DNA of 19,145 nucleotides from Lachnospiraceae bacterium AM48-27BH (GTDB lineage: Bacteria; Bacillota; Clostridia; Lachnospirales; Lachnospiraceae). Made by a program: the position numbers and the translations under genes. The notes under the pieces are model-generated. The model was not told the origin of the DNA. It saw only the letters and a list, made by a program, of their open reading frames with translations, and searched no databases. Below, piece by piece: positions 1-6,934 of this stretch (positions within the stretch are counted from its first letter, which is position 1; every line of letters starts with the position of its first letter). Location: assembly GCA_003478355.1 (NCBI GenBank), contig QUFC01000059.1:1-19145 (forward strand), written 5' to 3'.

Positions 1-347
1 GCCTTGGCAGTCTCAGCCAGAATTGAGAAGATGGAAAAGATGGGATCATTTCCGGATATCACGCACTGATCGATCCCATCCGTCTGGGATATCACATCCT
101 GGCTTTTATCAATCTGAATGTGGACCCGGATGATAAGCCAAAATTCTATGAGTTTGCGTCGAATGTGCCAAATGTGTTGGAATGTAATTGTGTGACAGGG
201 GAGTATTCCATGTTGATGAAGGTAGCGTTTCAGAGTACCATGGAACTGGATCTGTTTATTGGCCAGCTTCAGAAGTTTGGCAAAACCAGTACGCAGATCG
301 TGTTCTCCACCCATGTGGGGCCAAGAGGGGTAAGTGTAGAACCATAG
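1..347 (+). CDS. Lrp/AsnC-family transcriptional regulator, 3' part, with an apparent frameshift
   Basis: Two adjoining frames give the end of an Lrp/AsnC (feast/famine) regulator. Frame 1 from base 1 reads A-L-A-V-S-A-R-I-E-K-M-E-K, the end of the HTH domain. From about base 39 frame 3 continues D-G-I-I-S-G-Y-H-A and runs through a complete RAM ligand-binding domain, including the family-typical CNCVTGEYSMLMKV segment, to the stop at 345-347. The joint is an A run at 35-38, and one extra A there restores a single reading frame. A start at GTG 120 would give only 75 residues of RAM domain and is not believable as a gene start. Such proteins bind DNA and sense amino acids. The target is unknown, although the MATE transporter gene 57 bp downstream is a candidate. 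The HTH region begins before the window. Family assignment is fairly sure; the frameshift is probably a sequencing error. Confidence 0.8.
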
Positions 348-403
348 GGTAGAAGGAGAAGGTACCGAATGGTTCCGAGAAAAAGAAAACAGGGGAAATA
401 AAA

Positions 404-1795
404 ATGAAAGAAAACAAGACAAAGAGGTCTTATGAGATTGATATGTGCAGCGGTCCGCTCTTTTCCAAGATCGTTCTGTTTGCATTACCATTAATGGTGT
501 CTGGAGTTTTGCAGCTGCTATTCAATGCGGCGGATATTATCGTTGTAGGCAGATTTGCAGGAAGCCAGTCCATGGCAGCGGTTGGTTCCAATGGCTCACT
601 GATCAATCTGATGGTCAATGTGTTCATTGGCCTTTCCATTGGTGCCAATGTGCTGGTTGCGCGGTATTATGGCGCCAGGGATGAAAAAAATCTGGAGGAG
701 ACGGTCCATACTGCGATGGTGATCGCTGTTGTGGGCGGCCTCCTTTTGATCGCTGTTGGAGAACTGCTGACCAAACCGATCCTGATCCTGATGGGATCAC
801 CGGAGGATGTGCTTCCACTGGCAGTGTTATATATGAAAATCTATTTTCTTGGAATGCCGGGAACGCTGGTTTATAACTTCGGAAGCGCTATTTTGCGTGC
901 AGTCGGAGATACCAGACGGCCGTTGTATTTTCTGCTGACTGCAGGCGTGGTTAATGTGATCTTCAACCTGATTTTCGTCATTGCGTTTTCCATGGATGTG
1001 GCAGGCGTTGGCTGGGCAACGGTTATTTCCCAGTATATTTCTGCAGCCCTGGTCTTAAGGTGTCTGATCCAGACTGAGGCAGATTATCGTCTGGAGCTGT
1101 CAAAATTACGTGTGGTGAAGCATAAGCTGTGTGCGATTATCCAGATTGGACTTCCTGCTGGTCTCCAGGGTGCGATTTTCTCGATTTCCAACGTACTGAT
1201 CCAGTCCTCCATCAACTCTTTCGGTTCTGTGGCAATGGCAGGCAGCACTGCTTCTTCGAATATTGAAGGCTTTGTCTATACGGCCATGAATGCGATTTAT
1301 CAGACGGCTTTAAGCTTTACCAGTCAGAACTATGGTGCGGGCAATTTTAAACGGATCAAGAAAATTCAGATTTATTGTGTGGCGTTTGTCGTGGCTACGG
1401 GTCTGGTACTGGGCCAGGGCGCAGTATTCTTTGGAAATGAGCTGCTTCGGATCTATTCTTCCGATCCAGAGGTGATCACATACGGGTTGGAACGTCTGGC
1501 TATCATCAGTGGACCGTATTTTCTATGTGGAATCATGGATGTTATGGTAGGCGGACTGCGGGGGCTTGGCAGCTCCGTGATTCCTATGTTTGTTTCCCTG
1601 ACCGGAGCATGTGTGTTCCGTGTGATCTGGATCTACACGATTTTTGCCATGAACCGGACACTGGATGTGCTTTATTATTCTTACCCGGTATCGTGGCTGA
1701 TCACTTTAACCGCCCATGTGATCACTTATGTGATCATTTTCCGATTAAGATCCAGAAACCAGGCAAATGTGGCAGGTTCAAGTGTGGCAGGATAA
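404..1795 (+). CDS. MATE-family multidrug/toxin efflux transporter
   Basis: This 463-residue polytopic membrane protein has the MATE fold: two homologous halves of six helices, which is the usual family length. The N-terminal half opens with a short basic tail, then a first helix with FALPLMVSG and the conserved NAADIIVVGRF segment near residues 40-50, the typical start of bacterial MatE domains. The second half begins near residue 245 with the IGLPAGLQGAIFSISN segment. These carriers export cationic drugs or metabolites in exchange for Na+ or H+; the substrate cannot be read from sequence. The ATG at 404 is preceded by AGGGGA at a suitable distance. The gene lies 57 bp after the Lrp-type regulator on the same strand, so joint transcription or regulation is possible. 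It ends just before the valS promoter. No terminator is obvious in the 7 bp between them. Confidence 0.93.
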   Translation: MKENKTKRSYEIDMCSGPLFSKIVLFALPLMVSGVLQLLFNAADIIVVGRFAGSQSMAAVGSNGSLINLMVNVFIGLSIGANVLVARYYGARDEKNLEETVHTAMVIAVVGGLLLIAVGELLTKPILILMGSPEDVLPLAVLYMKIYFLGMPGTLVYNFGSAILRAVGDTRRPLYFLLTAGVVNVIFNLIFVIAFSMDVAGVGWATVISQYISAALVLRCLIQTEADYRLELSKLRVVKHKLCAIIQIGLPAGLQGAIFSISNVLIQSSINSFGSVAMAGSTASSNIEGFVYTAMNAIYQTALSFTSQNYGAGNFKRIKKIQIYCVAFVVATGLVLGQGAVFFGNELLRIYSSDPEVITYGLERLAIISGPYFLCGIMDVMVGGLRGLGSSVIPMFVSLTGACVFRVIWIYTIFAMNRTLDVLYYSYPVSWLITLTAHVITYVIIFRLRSRNQANVAGSSVAG

Positions 1796-1802
1796 AAACC
1801 GA

Positions 1803-1831
1803 TTGACAAATCCCTCCAAAACCACTATGAT
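1803..1831 (+). promoter_or_regulatory. sigma-A type promoter of the valS operon
   Basis: TTGACA at 1803-1808 and TATGAT at 1826-1831 are separated by 17 bp, close to the vegetative consensus. Transcription would start near 1838, immediately before the T-box leader. The -35 begins only 8 bp after the MATE stop codon. Confidence 0.8.
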
Positions 1832-1837
1832 AAGTTA

Positions 1838-2105
1838 AGTGCATTATCAATGCGAAAGGTTGAGAAAAAGAGGAGTACGTTTTCAAGTCCCCTTGACAGA
1901 GAGAGAGGCCCATCGGCTGGAAGGCATCTTAAGGATAGCGAAAACGGAAGGTAGCTTTGGAACCGGGACGGGGAAATCGCAGTAGTCGTCCACGCTTTGT
2001 CAGCGTTAAGGGACTTAAGAGATGTACAGAAGTTTTTCTGTATAAGTAAGGTGGTACCGCGGATATTTCGCCCTTTTCATGAGAGATCATGGAGAGGGCT
2101 TTTTG
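1838..2105 (+). promoter_or_regulatory. T-box leader (tRNA-Val sensing riboswitch) of the valS operon
   Basis: The leader contains the diagnostic T-box sequence AAGGTGGTACCGCGG at 2048-2062. Within it TGGT (2052-2055) would pair with an uncharged ACCA tRNA end, matching the A discriminator of tRNA-Val. Stem I can be traced from CGTTTTC (about 1880-1886) to GAAAACG (1939-1945). The loop beneath it holds GTA at 1951-1953, a valine codon and the likely specifier. Upstream AGAGAGAGAGG and downstream hairpins fit the family. When uncharged tRNA-Val is bound the antiterminator forms; otherwise the terminator at 2070-2105 forms. The T-box identity is very secure. The exact specifier was placed by hand and is less certain. 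Confidence 0.93.
2070..2105 (+). terminator. T-box attenuator terminator
   Basis: A 12-bp stem joins 2070-2081 (GCCCTTTTCATG) to 2088-2099 (CATGGAGAGGGC), with two G-U pairs and a 6-nt loop, followed by a T run at 2100-2104. It lies directly after the T-box motif, the standard arrangement. Confidence 0.88.
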
Positions 2106-2134
2106 TGTCATAGGAAACTTCGCCCTATGATACA
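2104..2134 (+). other. second hairpin between the T-box terminator and the first gene
   Basis: TGTGTCATAGG (2104-2114) pairs with CCTATGATACA (2124-2134) over 11 bp with one G-U pair and a 9-nt loop. An A run, not a T run, follows, so it is not a terminator on this strand. It overlaps the U tract of the T-box terminator and would sit near the 5' end of an mRNA processed there, so it may stabilise the read-through transcript. The role is inference. Confidence 0.5.
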
Positions 2135-2184
2135 AAAAACACTCCGCTAAGGATCGCATTGCAGTGGAAGAAAGGTGGGAGAAC

Positions 2185-2394
2185 ATGCATCAGAAGAAAT
2201 CAACTGTTTCCAAAAGCAGAAGCACCAACTGCGAAAGCTGTGTGAATTACGTCTACGATGAGGAATATGGATATTATATCTGCGAGGCAAATCTGGATGA
2301 GGATGACATGATGCGTTTTCTGACCAGCCAGACCTTCAGTTGTCCGTACTACCAGTTGGATGATGAGTATCGTGTGGTACGTCATCAGATGTAA
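2185..2394 (+). CDS. small four-cysteine protein (DUF6472-like) in the valS operon
   Basis: This is a 69-residue soluble protein. ATG at 2185 is chosen because AAAGGTGGGAG lies just upstream; an upstream in-frame start at 2164 has no comparable site. The N-terminus is basic and serine/threonine-rich. It is followed by C16-x2-C19, then a tyrosine/acidic segment (V-Y-D-E-E-Y-G-Y-Y-I-C33), L-D-E-D-D, and F-S-C53-P-Y-Y. Four cysteines in a protein this size suggest a small metal-binding or disulfide-stabilised fold. It resembles the short DUF6472 proteins of Lachnospiraceae as I remember them; this was not checked by search. It sits between the T-box leader and valS, so it should be induced by valine-tRNA shortage together with ValRS. 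Function is unknown. Confidence 0.85.
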   Translation: MHQKKSTVSKSRSTNCESCVNYVYDEEYGYYICEANLDEDDMMRFLTSQTFSCPYYQLDDEYRVVRHQM

Positions 2395-2435
2395 ATTGTT
2401 AAAAGAAAAGATCATCATAAAAGGAGAAAGTCAGA

Positions 2436-5075
2436 ATGAAAGAGTTAGAAAAGAACTATAACCCGTCTGAGATCGAAGACAAGTTATACGACAAATGGCT
2501 TACGAAGAAGTATTTTCATGCTGAGCCAAACCCGGACAAGAAACCATTTACCATCGTGATGCCGCCGCCAAACATCACCGGACAGCTTCATATGGGCCAT
2601 GCGCTGGATAACACCATGCAGGATATCCTGATCCGTTATAAGAGAATGCAGGGCTATGAGGCTCTGTGGCAGCCGGGAACGGACCATGCAGCGATCGCAA
2701 CTGAGGTAAAGGTAATTGAAAGTTTAAAGAAGCAGGGCATCGAGAAGGCTGATCTGGGCCGTGACGGTTTCCTGGAGAAGTGCTGGGAGTGGAGAAAAGA
2801 GTACGGTTCCCGCATCATCAAGCAGCTTCACAAATTAGGCTCTTCCGCTGACTGGGACAGAGAGCGTTTTACCATGGACGAAGGATGTTCCAAAGCGGTT
2901 CAGACGGTATTTATCAAATTATATGAAAAAGGCTATATTTACAAAGGCTCCAGAATCATCAACTGGTGTCCGGTATGTAAGACTTCCATCTCTGACGCAG
3001 AGGTTGTCCATGAGGATCAGGACGGATTCTTCTGGCACATCAACTATCCGATCGTTGGTGAAGAAGGCCGTTTTGTAGAGATCGCGACTACAAGACCGGA
3101 GACTCTGCTTGGCGATACTGCGGTTGCAGTAAACCCGGACGATGACCGCTACAAAGACCTGGTCGGCAAGATGTTAAAACTGCCTCTGACCGACCGTGAG
3201 ATCCCGGTGATCGCAGATGAGTATGTAGACAAAGAGTTCGGTACCGGCTGTGTGAAGATCACACCAGCTCATGATCCGAACGACTTCGAGGTTGGTAAAC
3301 GCCACAATCTGCCAGAGATCAACATCATGAACGATGACGCAACCATCAAGCTGCCGGGCAGCAAGTATGATGGCATGGATCGTTATGAGGCGAGAAAAGC
3401 CATGGTTGAGGACTTAAAGGCACTTGGCCTGTTAGTAAAGGTAGTTCCTCATACCCATGCAGTTGGTACTCATGACCGTTGTAAGGCAACGGTTGAGCCA
3501 ATGATCAAGCCACAGTGGTTTGTTAAGATGGATGAGATGGCAAAGCCTGCCATTGAGGCTCTGAAGAATGGAGAACTGAAGTTCGTTCCGGAAAGCTTTG
3601 GCAAGACTTACCTGCACTGGCTGGAGGGTATCCGTGACTGGTGTATTTCCAGACAGTTATGGTGGGGCCACCGGATCCCGGCTTATTACTGTGAAGACTG
3701 CGGCGAGATCGTGGTTTCCGGGGCTCAGCCGGAGAAATGTCCAAAATGTGGTTGTACCCATCTGAAACAGGATGAGGATACGCTGGATACCTGGTTCTCA
3801 TCTGCTCTGTGGCCATTCTCTACACTGGGCTGGCCAGATCAGACGAAGGATCTGGAATATTTCTATCCGACAGATGTGCTGGTAACCGGATACGACATCA
3901 TTTTCTTCTGGGTTATCCGTATGGTATTCTCCGGAATCGAGCAGACCGGAAAAACTCCATTCCATACCGTATTGATCCACGGTCTGGTAAGAGATTCCCA
4001 GGGCCGCAAGATGAGTAAATCTCTTGGAAATGGTATCGATCCGCTGGAGGTGATCGACAAATACGGCGCAGACGCCCTGCGTATGACCCTGATCACCGGC
4101 AATGCACCTGGTAATGATATGCGTTTCTACTGGGAGAGAGTAGAGAACAGCAGAAACTTTGCCAATAAGATCTGGAATGCGTCCCGCTTCATTATGATGA
4201 ACATCGAGAAGGCGCCGGAGAAAGAGGTGACCTTAGCAGACCTGACCATGGCAGATAAATGGATCATTTCTAAAGCGAATGACCTGGCAAAAGAGGTGAC
4301 CGAAAACTTAGACCGTTATGAGCTGGGTATTGCCCTGCAGAAGGTTTATGACTTCGTCTGGGAAGAGTTCTGTGACTGGTATATCGAGATGGTGAAGCCA
4401 AGATTGTGGAATGATGAGGATACCACCAAGGCTGCAGCAATCTGGACCTTAAAGACGGTTCTGATCCAGTCCCTGAAGCTGCTGCATCCTTATATCCCAT
4501 TTATCACAGAGGAGATCTTCTGCAACCTGCAGGATGAGGAAGAGTCCATTATGGTTTCCCAGTGGCCGGTATTTAAGGAAGAGTGGAGCTTTGAGAAAGA
4601 GGAGCACGCAGTAGAGACGATGAAGGAAGCTGTTCGTGCAATCCGAAATGTTCGTACTTCCATGAATGTTCCACCGAGCAAGAAAGCGAAGGTTTATGTG
4701 GTTTCCGAGAATGAGGAGCTGCTTCAGATCTTTGAGCATAGCAAGGTGTTCTTTGCGACATTAGGTTATGCAAGCGAGGTATTCTTACAGAAGGATAAGA
4801 CTGGCATTGCTGAGGATGCAGTTTCTGCAGTGATTCCACAGGCAGCGATTTATATGCCATTTGCGGAGCTGGTGGATATTGCGAAAGAGATCGAGCGGTT
4901 GGAGAAAGAAGAGGAGAGACTGACCAAGGAGCTGGCGCGTGTCAATGGCATGCTGGCTAATGAGAAGTTTGTGAGCAAGGCTCCTGCAGCGAAGATTGAG
5001 GAAGAAAAGGCAAAACAGGCGAAGTATAGCCAGATGATGGAGCAGGTGAAGGAGAGACTGGCACAGCTTAGATAG
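2436..5075 (+). CDS. valS: valine--tRNA ligase
   Basis: This 879-residue class Ia aminoacyl-tRNA synthetase charges tRNA-Val with valine in the cytoplasm. The HIGH signature appears as H52-M-G-H55 after P-P-P-N-I-T-G-Q-L. The KMSKS loop is K525-M-S-K-S529. The CP1 editing domain, which removes misactivated threonine, spans about residues 195-350 and contains ATTRPETLLGDTAV. Cysteine pairs C-E-D-C and C-P-K-C near residues 415-440 form a zinc-finger-like insertion. The C-terminus (about 815-879) is the ValRS coiled coil, rich in E, K, R and L. Length is normal for bacteria. The start has AAAAGGAG upstream. The gene is controlled by the T-box leader at 1838-2105, and a terminator lies at 5287. 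The reading frame is intact throughout. Confidence 0.98.
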   Translation: MKELEKNYNPSEIEDKLYDKWLTKKYFHAEPNPDKKPFTIVMPPPNITGQLHMGHALDNTMQDILIRYKRMQGYEALWQPGTDHAAIATEVKVIESLKKQGIEKADLGRDGFLEKCWEWRKEYGSRIIKQLHKLGSSADWDRERFTMDEGCSKAVQTVFIKLYEKGYIYKGSRIINWCPVCKTSISDAEVVHEDQDGFFWHINYPIVGEEGRFVEIATTRPETLLGDTAVAVNPDDDRYKDLVGKMLKLPLTDREIPVIADEYVDKEFGTGCVKITPAHDPNDFEVGKRHNLPEINIMNDDATIKLPGSKYDGMDRYEARKAMVEDLKALGLLVKVVPHTHAVGTHDRCKATVEPMIKPQWFVKMDEMAKPAIEALKNGELKFVPESFGKTYLHWLEGIRDWCISRQLWWGHRIPAYYCEDCGEIVVSGAQPEKCPKCGCTHLKQDEDTLDTWFSSALWPFSTLGWPDQTKDLEYFYPTDVLVTGYDIIFFWVIRMVFSGIEQTGKTPFHTVLIHGLVRDSQGRKMSKSLGNGIDPLEVIDKYGADALRMTLITGNAPGNDMRFYWERVENSRNFANKIWNASRFIMMNIEKAPEKEVTLADLTMADKWIISKANDLAKEVTENLDRYELGIALQKVYDFVWEEFCDWYIEMVKPRLWNDEDTTKAAAIWTLKTVLIQSLKLLHPYIPFITEEIFCNLQDEEESIMVSQWPVFKEEWSFEKEEHAVETMKEAVRAIRNVRTSMNVPPSKKAKVYVVSENEELLQIFEHSKVFFATLGYASEVFLQKDKTGIAEDAVSAVIPQAAIYMPFAELVDIAKEIERLEKEEERLTKELARVNGMLANEKFVSKAPAAKIEEEKAKQAKYSQMMEQVKERLAQLR

Positions 5076-5085
5076 TTGGTGAAGG

Positions 5086-5218
5086 GTTACTGTACACGGG
5101 TAGGCATTTTCTGAACTGAAAATGCCGTACGATACAGTGGTGGTAACAGATTTTGCCGATTTAGAATGCGAAGCATCGGCAAAATCCGTTGCTGTTTGCG
5201 CAACGCGTGAACAGTAAC
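5086..5218 (+). mobile_element. MITE-like structured repeat, copy 1, with 8-bp target duplication
   Basis: This 133-bp non-coding element recurs at 13395-13527 in reverse orientation with 130 of 133 bases identical by eye. Its ends are inverted: GTTACTGTACAC at the left and GTGAACAGTAAC at the right, 11 of 12 matching. It is flanked by a perfect 8-bp direct repeat GGTGAAGG (5078-5085 and 5219-5226), the mark of a transposase insertion. Inside are three hairpins: 5103-5111 with 5118-5126 (9 bp), 5149-5160 with 5175-5186 (12 bp), and 5187-5192 with 5200-5205 (6 bp). No ORF of note lies inside, so it would be mobilised in trans by a transposase not seen here. It begins 10 bp after the valS stop, so the valS mRNA would carry it in its 3' UTR. 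Confidence 0.88.
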
Positions 5219-5286
5219 GGTGAAGGTCCGGAGTCGTGGCAGGCATGATCCACGTCGGACGTGCTTTCGCTCAGGGAAAAATGCAG

Positions 5287-5337
5287 AGGGGTGTGAAAAA
5301 CGCTTTGGCGTTTTTTGACACCCCTTGTCTCTTTTTT
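5287..5337 (+). terminator. intrinsic terminator of the valS operon
   Basis: AGGGGTGT (5287-5294) pairs with ACACCCCT (5318-5325). The stem continues inward through an A-rich/T-rich arm closed by CGC and GCG (5301-5303, 5308-5310). TGTCTCTTTTTT follows. Between the MITE and this hairpin (5227-5286) no gene is seen. Confidence 0.85.
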
Positions 5338-5370
5338 GACTTTGATGGGGGATTATGCGAAAAAAATTGG

Positions 5371-5398
5371 TTGCATTGTTTGGGATGCAGGATATAAT
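5371..5398 (+). promoter_or_regulatory. probable promoter of the folC operon
   Basis: TATAAT at 5393-5398 is a perfect -10. A weak -35, TTGCAT at 5371-5376, lies 16 bp upstream. It is the only good candidate in the 150 bp between the valS terminator and folC. Confidence 0.55.
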
Positions 5399-5489
5399 AT
5401 AGAGATAATTACGGGAGCTGTTTTGGGACTTAAGCGAACGTGAGGTTACTTGTGGACGAGAGAAAAGAACCGTGATGGGAGTGAGTAAG

Positions 5490-6800
5490 ATGAGTGCTGT
5501 TGAGGAGTATTTGGAGCGGATTCCGATGTGGGCAGCGAAGAAGAACAGTCTGGAAGATGTACGGGCTTATCTGGAAGAGATGGGGTCGCCGGACCGGGGG
5601 ATGAAGATCATCCATGTGGCGGGAACCAATGGGAAGGGATCAGTGTGTTCTTATCTGACTTCTATGCTGACGGAGACAGGTTATAAGGTTGGCACGTTTA
5701 TTTCTCCCCATCTGGAGGAGATCCGGGAGCGGTTTTTGATGAATGGGGACCTGGTTCGGGAAGATACTTATGAGCGGGCTTTTTACCGGGTGAAGGAACT
5801 GTCAGAAAAGATGGTAGAGAAAGGATACCAGCCGCCGACTTATTTTGAGTTTCTGTTCTATATGTGCATGGCGGTGAATGAGCAGTGCAAGCCGGATTTT
5901 GTGATCCTGGAGACAGGGCTTGGAGGACGGCTGGATGTGACCAATGTAGTGGAACATCCGGTGCTTACGGTGATCACTTCCATCAGCATGGATCATATGC
6001 AGTACTTAGGCAATACCATCGAAGAGATCGCAGGGGAGAAAGCCGGGATTTTGAAACCCGGGGTTCCGGTGGTCTATGATGCGTCCTGCGAAGAAAGCAG
6101 GACGGTGATCGAGGCGAGAGCTATGGAATTGAAATGCCCGAAGATCCCGGTAGGACGGGATGCCTATACCTTTATGAAACGGGATGCGAAGCGCCCACAT
6201 CGCAGTCCGGACGTCGGATGGCGGTCAGCTTGTGGTGACAGTGCCGTCCCAGGCGGAATATCAGCTGATGAACGTTTCTGTCGCAGTGAAGGCTATGAGT
6301 ATCCTTCGGAGAATGGTCTCTGCTGGTTTTCTCTGGAAGATATTGTCCAGGGAATTTTACAGGGATACTGGCCGGGACGGATGGAACGGGTGCTTCCGGG
6401 GGTTTATCTGGACGGAGCCCACAACGCAGGTGGTATTGAAGCCCTTCATGAAACGATGACCCGGATGCAGAAGGAGACGGGAAAATCCATTTCCATCTTA
6501 TTCGGTGCAGTGGCAGATAAAGAACATAAGAAGATGATCCAGAATCTGTGCCAGGATTTAAATATCACCCATGTGACTATCGCCCACATGGAGACCAGCC
6601 GGTGCGCGGATACAGAGCAGCTGAAGGGAGAATTTGCGGAGGTTTTGAACTGTCCGGTGGAGATATTCCAGACGGTAGAAGAAGGCTGGAAGCATTTCCT
6701 GGAAAATCAGGGAGACGGACTGGCATTCTGTGCCGGATCGTTGTACCTGATCGGAGAGGTAAAATCCCTGTTAAAGCCGAAGGAGGCAGAAGATGATTGA
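5490..6800 (+). CDS. folC: folylpolyglutamate synthase / dihydrofolate synthase (two apparent compensating frameshifts)
   Basis: FolC is a cytosolic Mur-ligase-family enzyme that adds glutamate to folates (and often to dihydropteroate) using ATP. Visible motifs are the P-loop H-V-A-G-T-N-G-K-G-S-V, the L-E-T-G-L-G-G-R-L-D-V-T-N segment, the S-I-S-M-D-H-M-Q-Y-L-G segment with A-G-E-K-A-G-I, and the C-terminal-domain motif Y-L-D-G-A-H-N-A-G-G. ATG 5490 is preferred because GGGAG precedes it and M-S-A-V-E-E-Y-L-E-R-I-P is a family-like start; GTG 5472 and ATG 5475 are alternatives. The frame stays open to 6800, but from about 6190 to 6310 its translation is unlike FolC. The +1 frame there gives good FolC sequence (A-E-Y-Q-L-M-N-V-S-V-A-V). 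Two extra A at 6189-6190 and one extra G at 6308-6309 would repair it. Confidence 0.93.
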   Translation: MSAVEEYLERIPMWAAKKNSLEDVRAYLEEMGSPDRGMKIIHVAGTNGKGSVCSYLTSMLTETGYKVGTFISPHLEEIRERFLMNGDLVREDTYERAFYRVKELSEKMVEKGYQPPTYFEFLFYMCMAVNEQCKPDFVILETGLGGRLDVTNVVEHPVLTVITSISMDHMQYLGNTIEEIAGEKAGILKPGVPVVYDASCEESRTVIEARAMELKCPKIPVGRDAYTFMKRDAKRPHRSPDVGWRSACGDSAVPGGISADERFCRSEGYEYPSENGLCWFSLEDIVQGILQGYWPGRMERVLPGVYLDGAHNAGGIEALHETMTRMQKETGKSISILFGAVADKEHKKMIQNLCQDLNITHVTIAHMETSRCADTEQLKGEFAEVLNCPVEIFQTVEEGWKHFLENQGDGLAFCAGSLYLIGEVKSLLKPKEAEDD

Positions 6801-6930
6801 TTTTGAAGAAGAATTAAGCCGGTTTAAACCAAGTTTGGAGATTGAAGTGGTGGAGGATGCCATTGTAAAGAGTGACCTGACGGATATGACTGATATCATG
6901 ATGGAGCTGATTAAGGAGAGAAAAGAGTAG
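6793..6930 (+). CDS. small acidic protein, 45 residues, unknown function
   Basis: A perfect AGGAGG at 6781-6786 sits six bases before ATG 6793. The gene overlaps the folC end by 8 nt (folC TGA at 6798-6800), and its stop is 4 nt before the next gene. The product begins M-I-D-F-E-E-E-L-S-R-F and ends M-M-E-L-I-K-E-R-K-E. It is strongly acidic and probably helical, with no cysteine, membrane segment or signal peptide. Tight translational coupling on both sides and the ideal ribosome binding site argue that it is real. I do not recognise a domain. A partner or regulatory role for the following TPR protein is a guess from position only. Confidence 0.75.
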   Translation: MIDFEEELSRFKPSLEIEVVEDAIVKSDLTDMTDIMMELIKERKE

Positions 6931-6934
6931 AAGC

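Noticed and set aside
120..347. Separate 75-residue gene starting at GTG 120
   Set aside because: The reading frame continues upstream with conserved Lrp/AsnC sequence to about base 39, so GTG 120 is internal.
5086..5218. Terminator or attenuator function as the sole explanation of the hairpin-rich region after valS
   Set aside because: No T tract follows any of the three hairpins, and the region is a precise copy of 13395-13527 with target duplications. A true terminator lies further on at 5287.
4785..5246. Minus-strand ORF of 153 codons
   Set aside because: It is antisense to the valS coiled-coil end and runs across the MITE; it has no ribosome binding site and low-complexity leucine/serine content.
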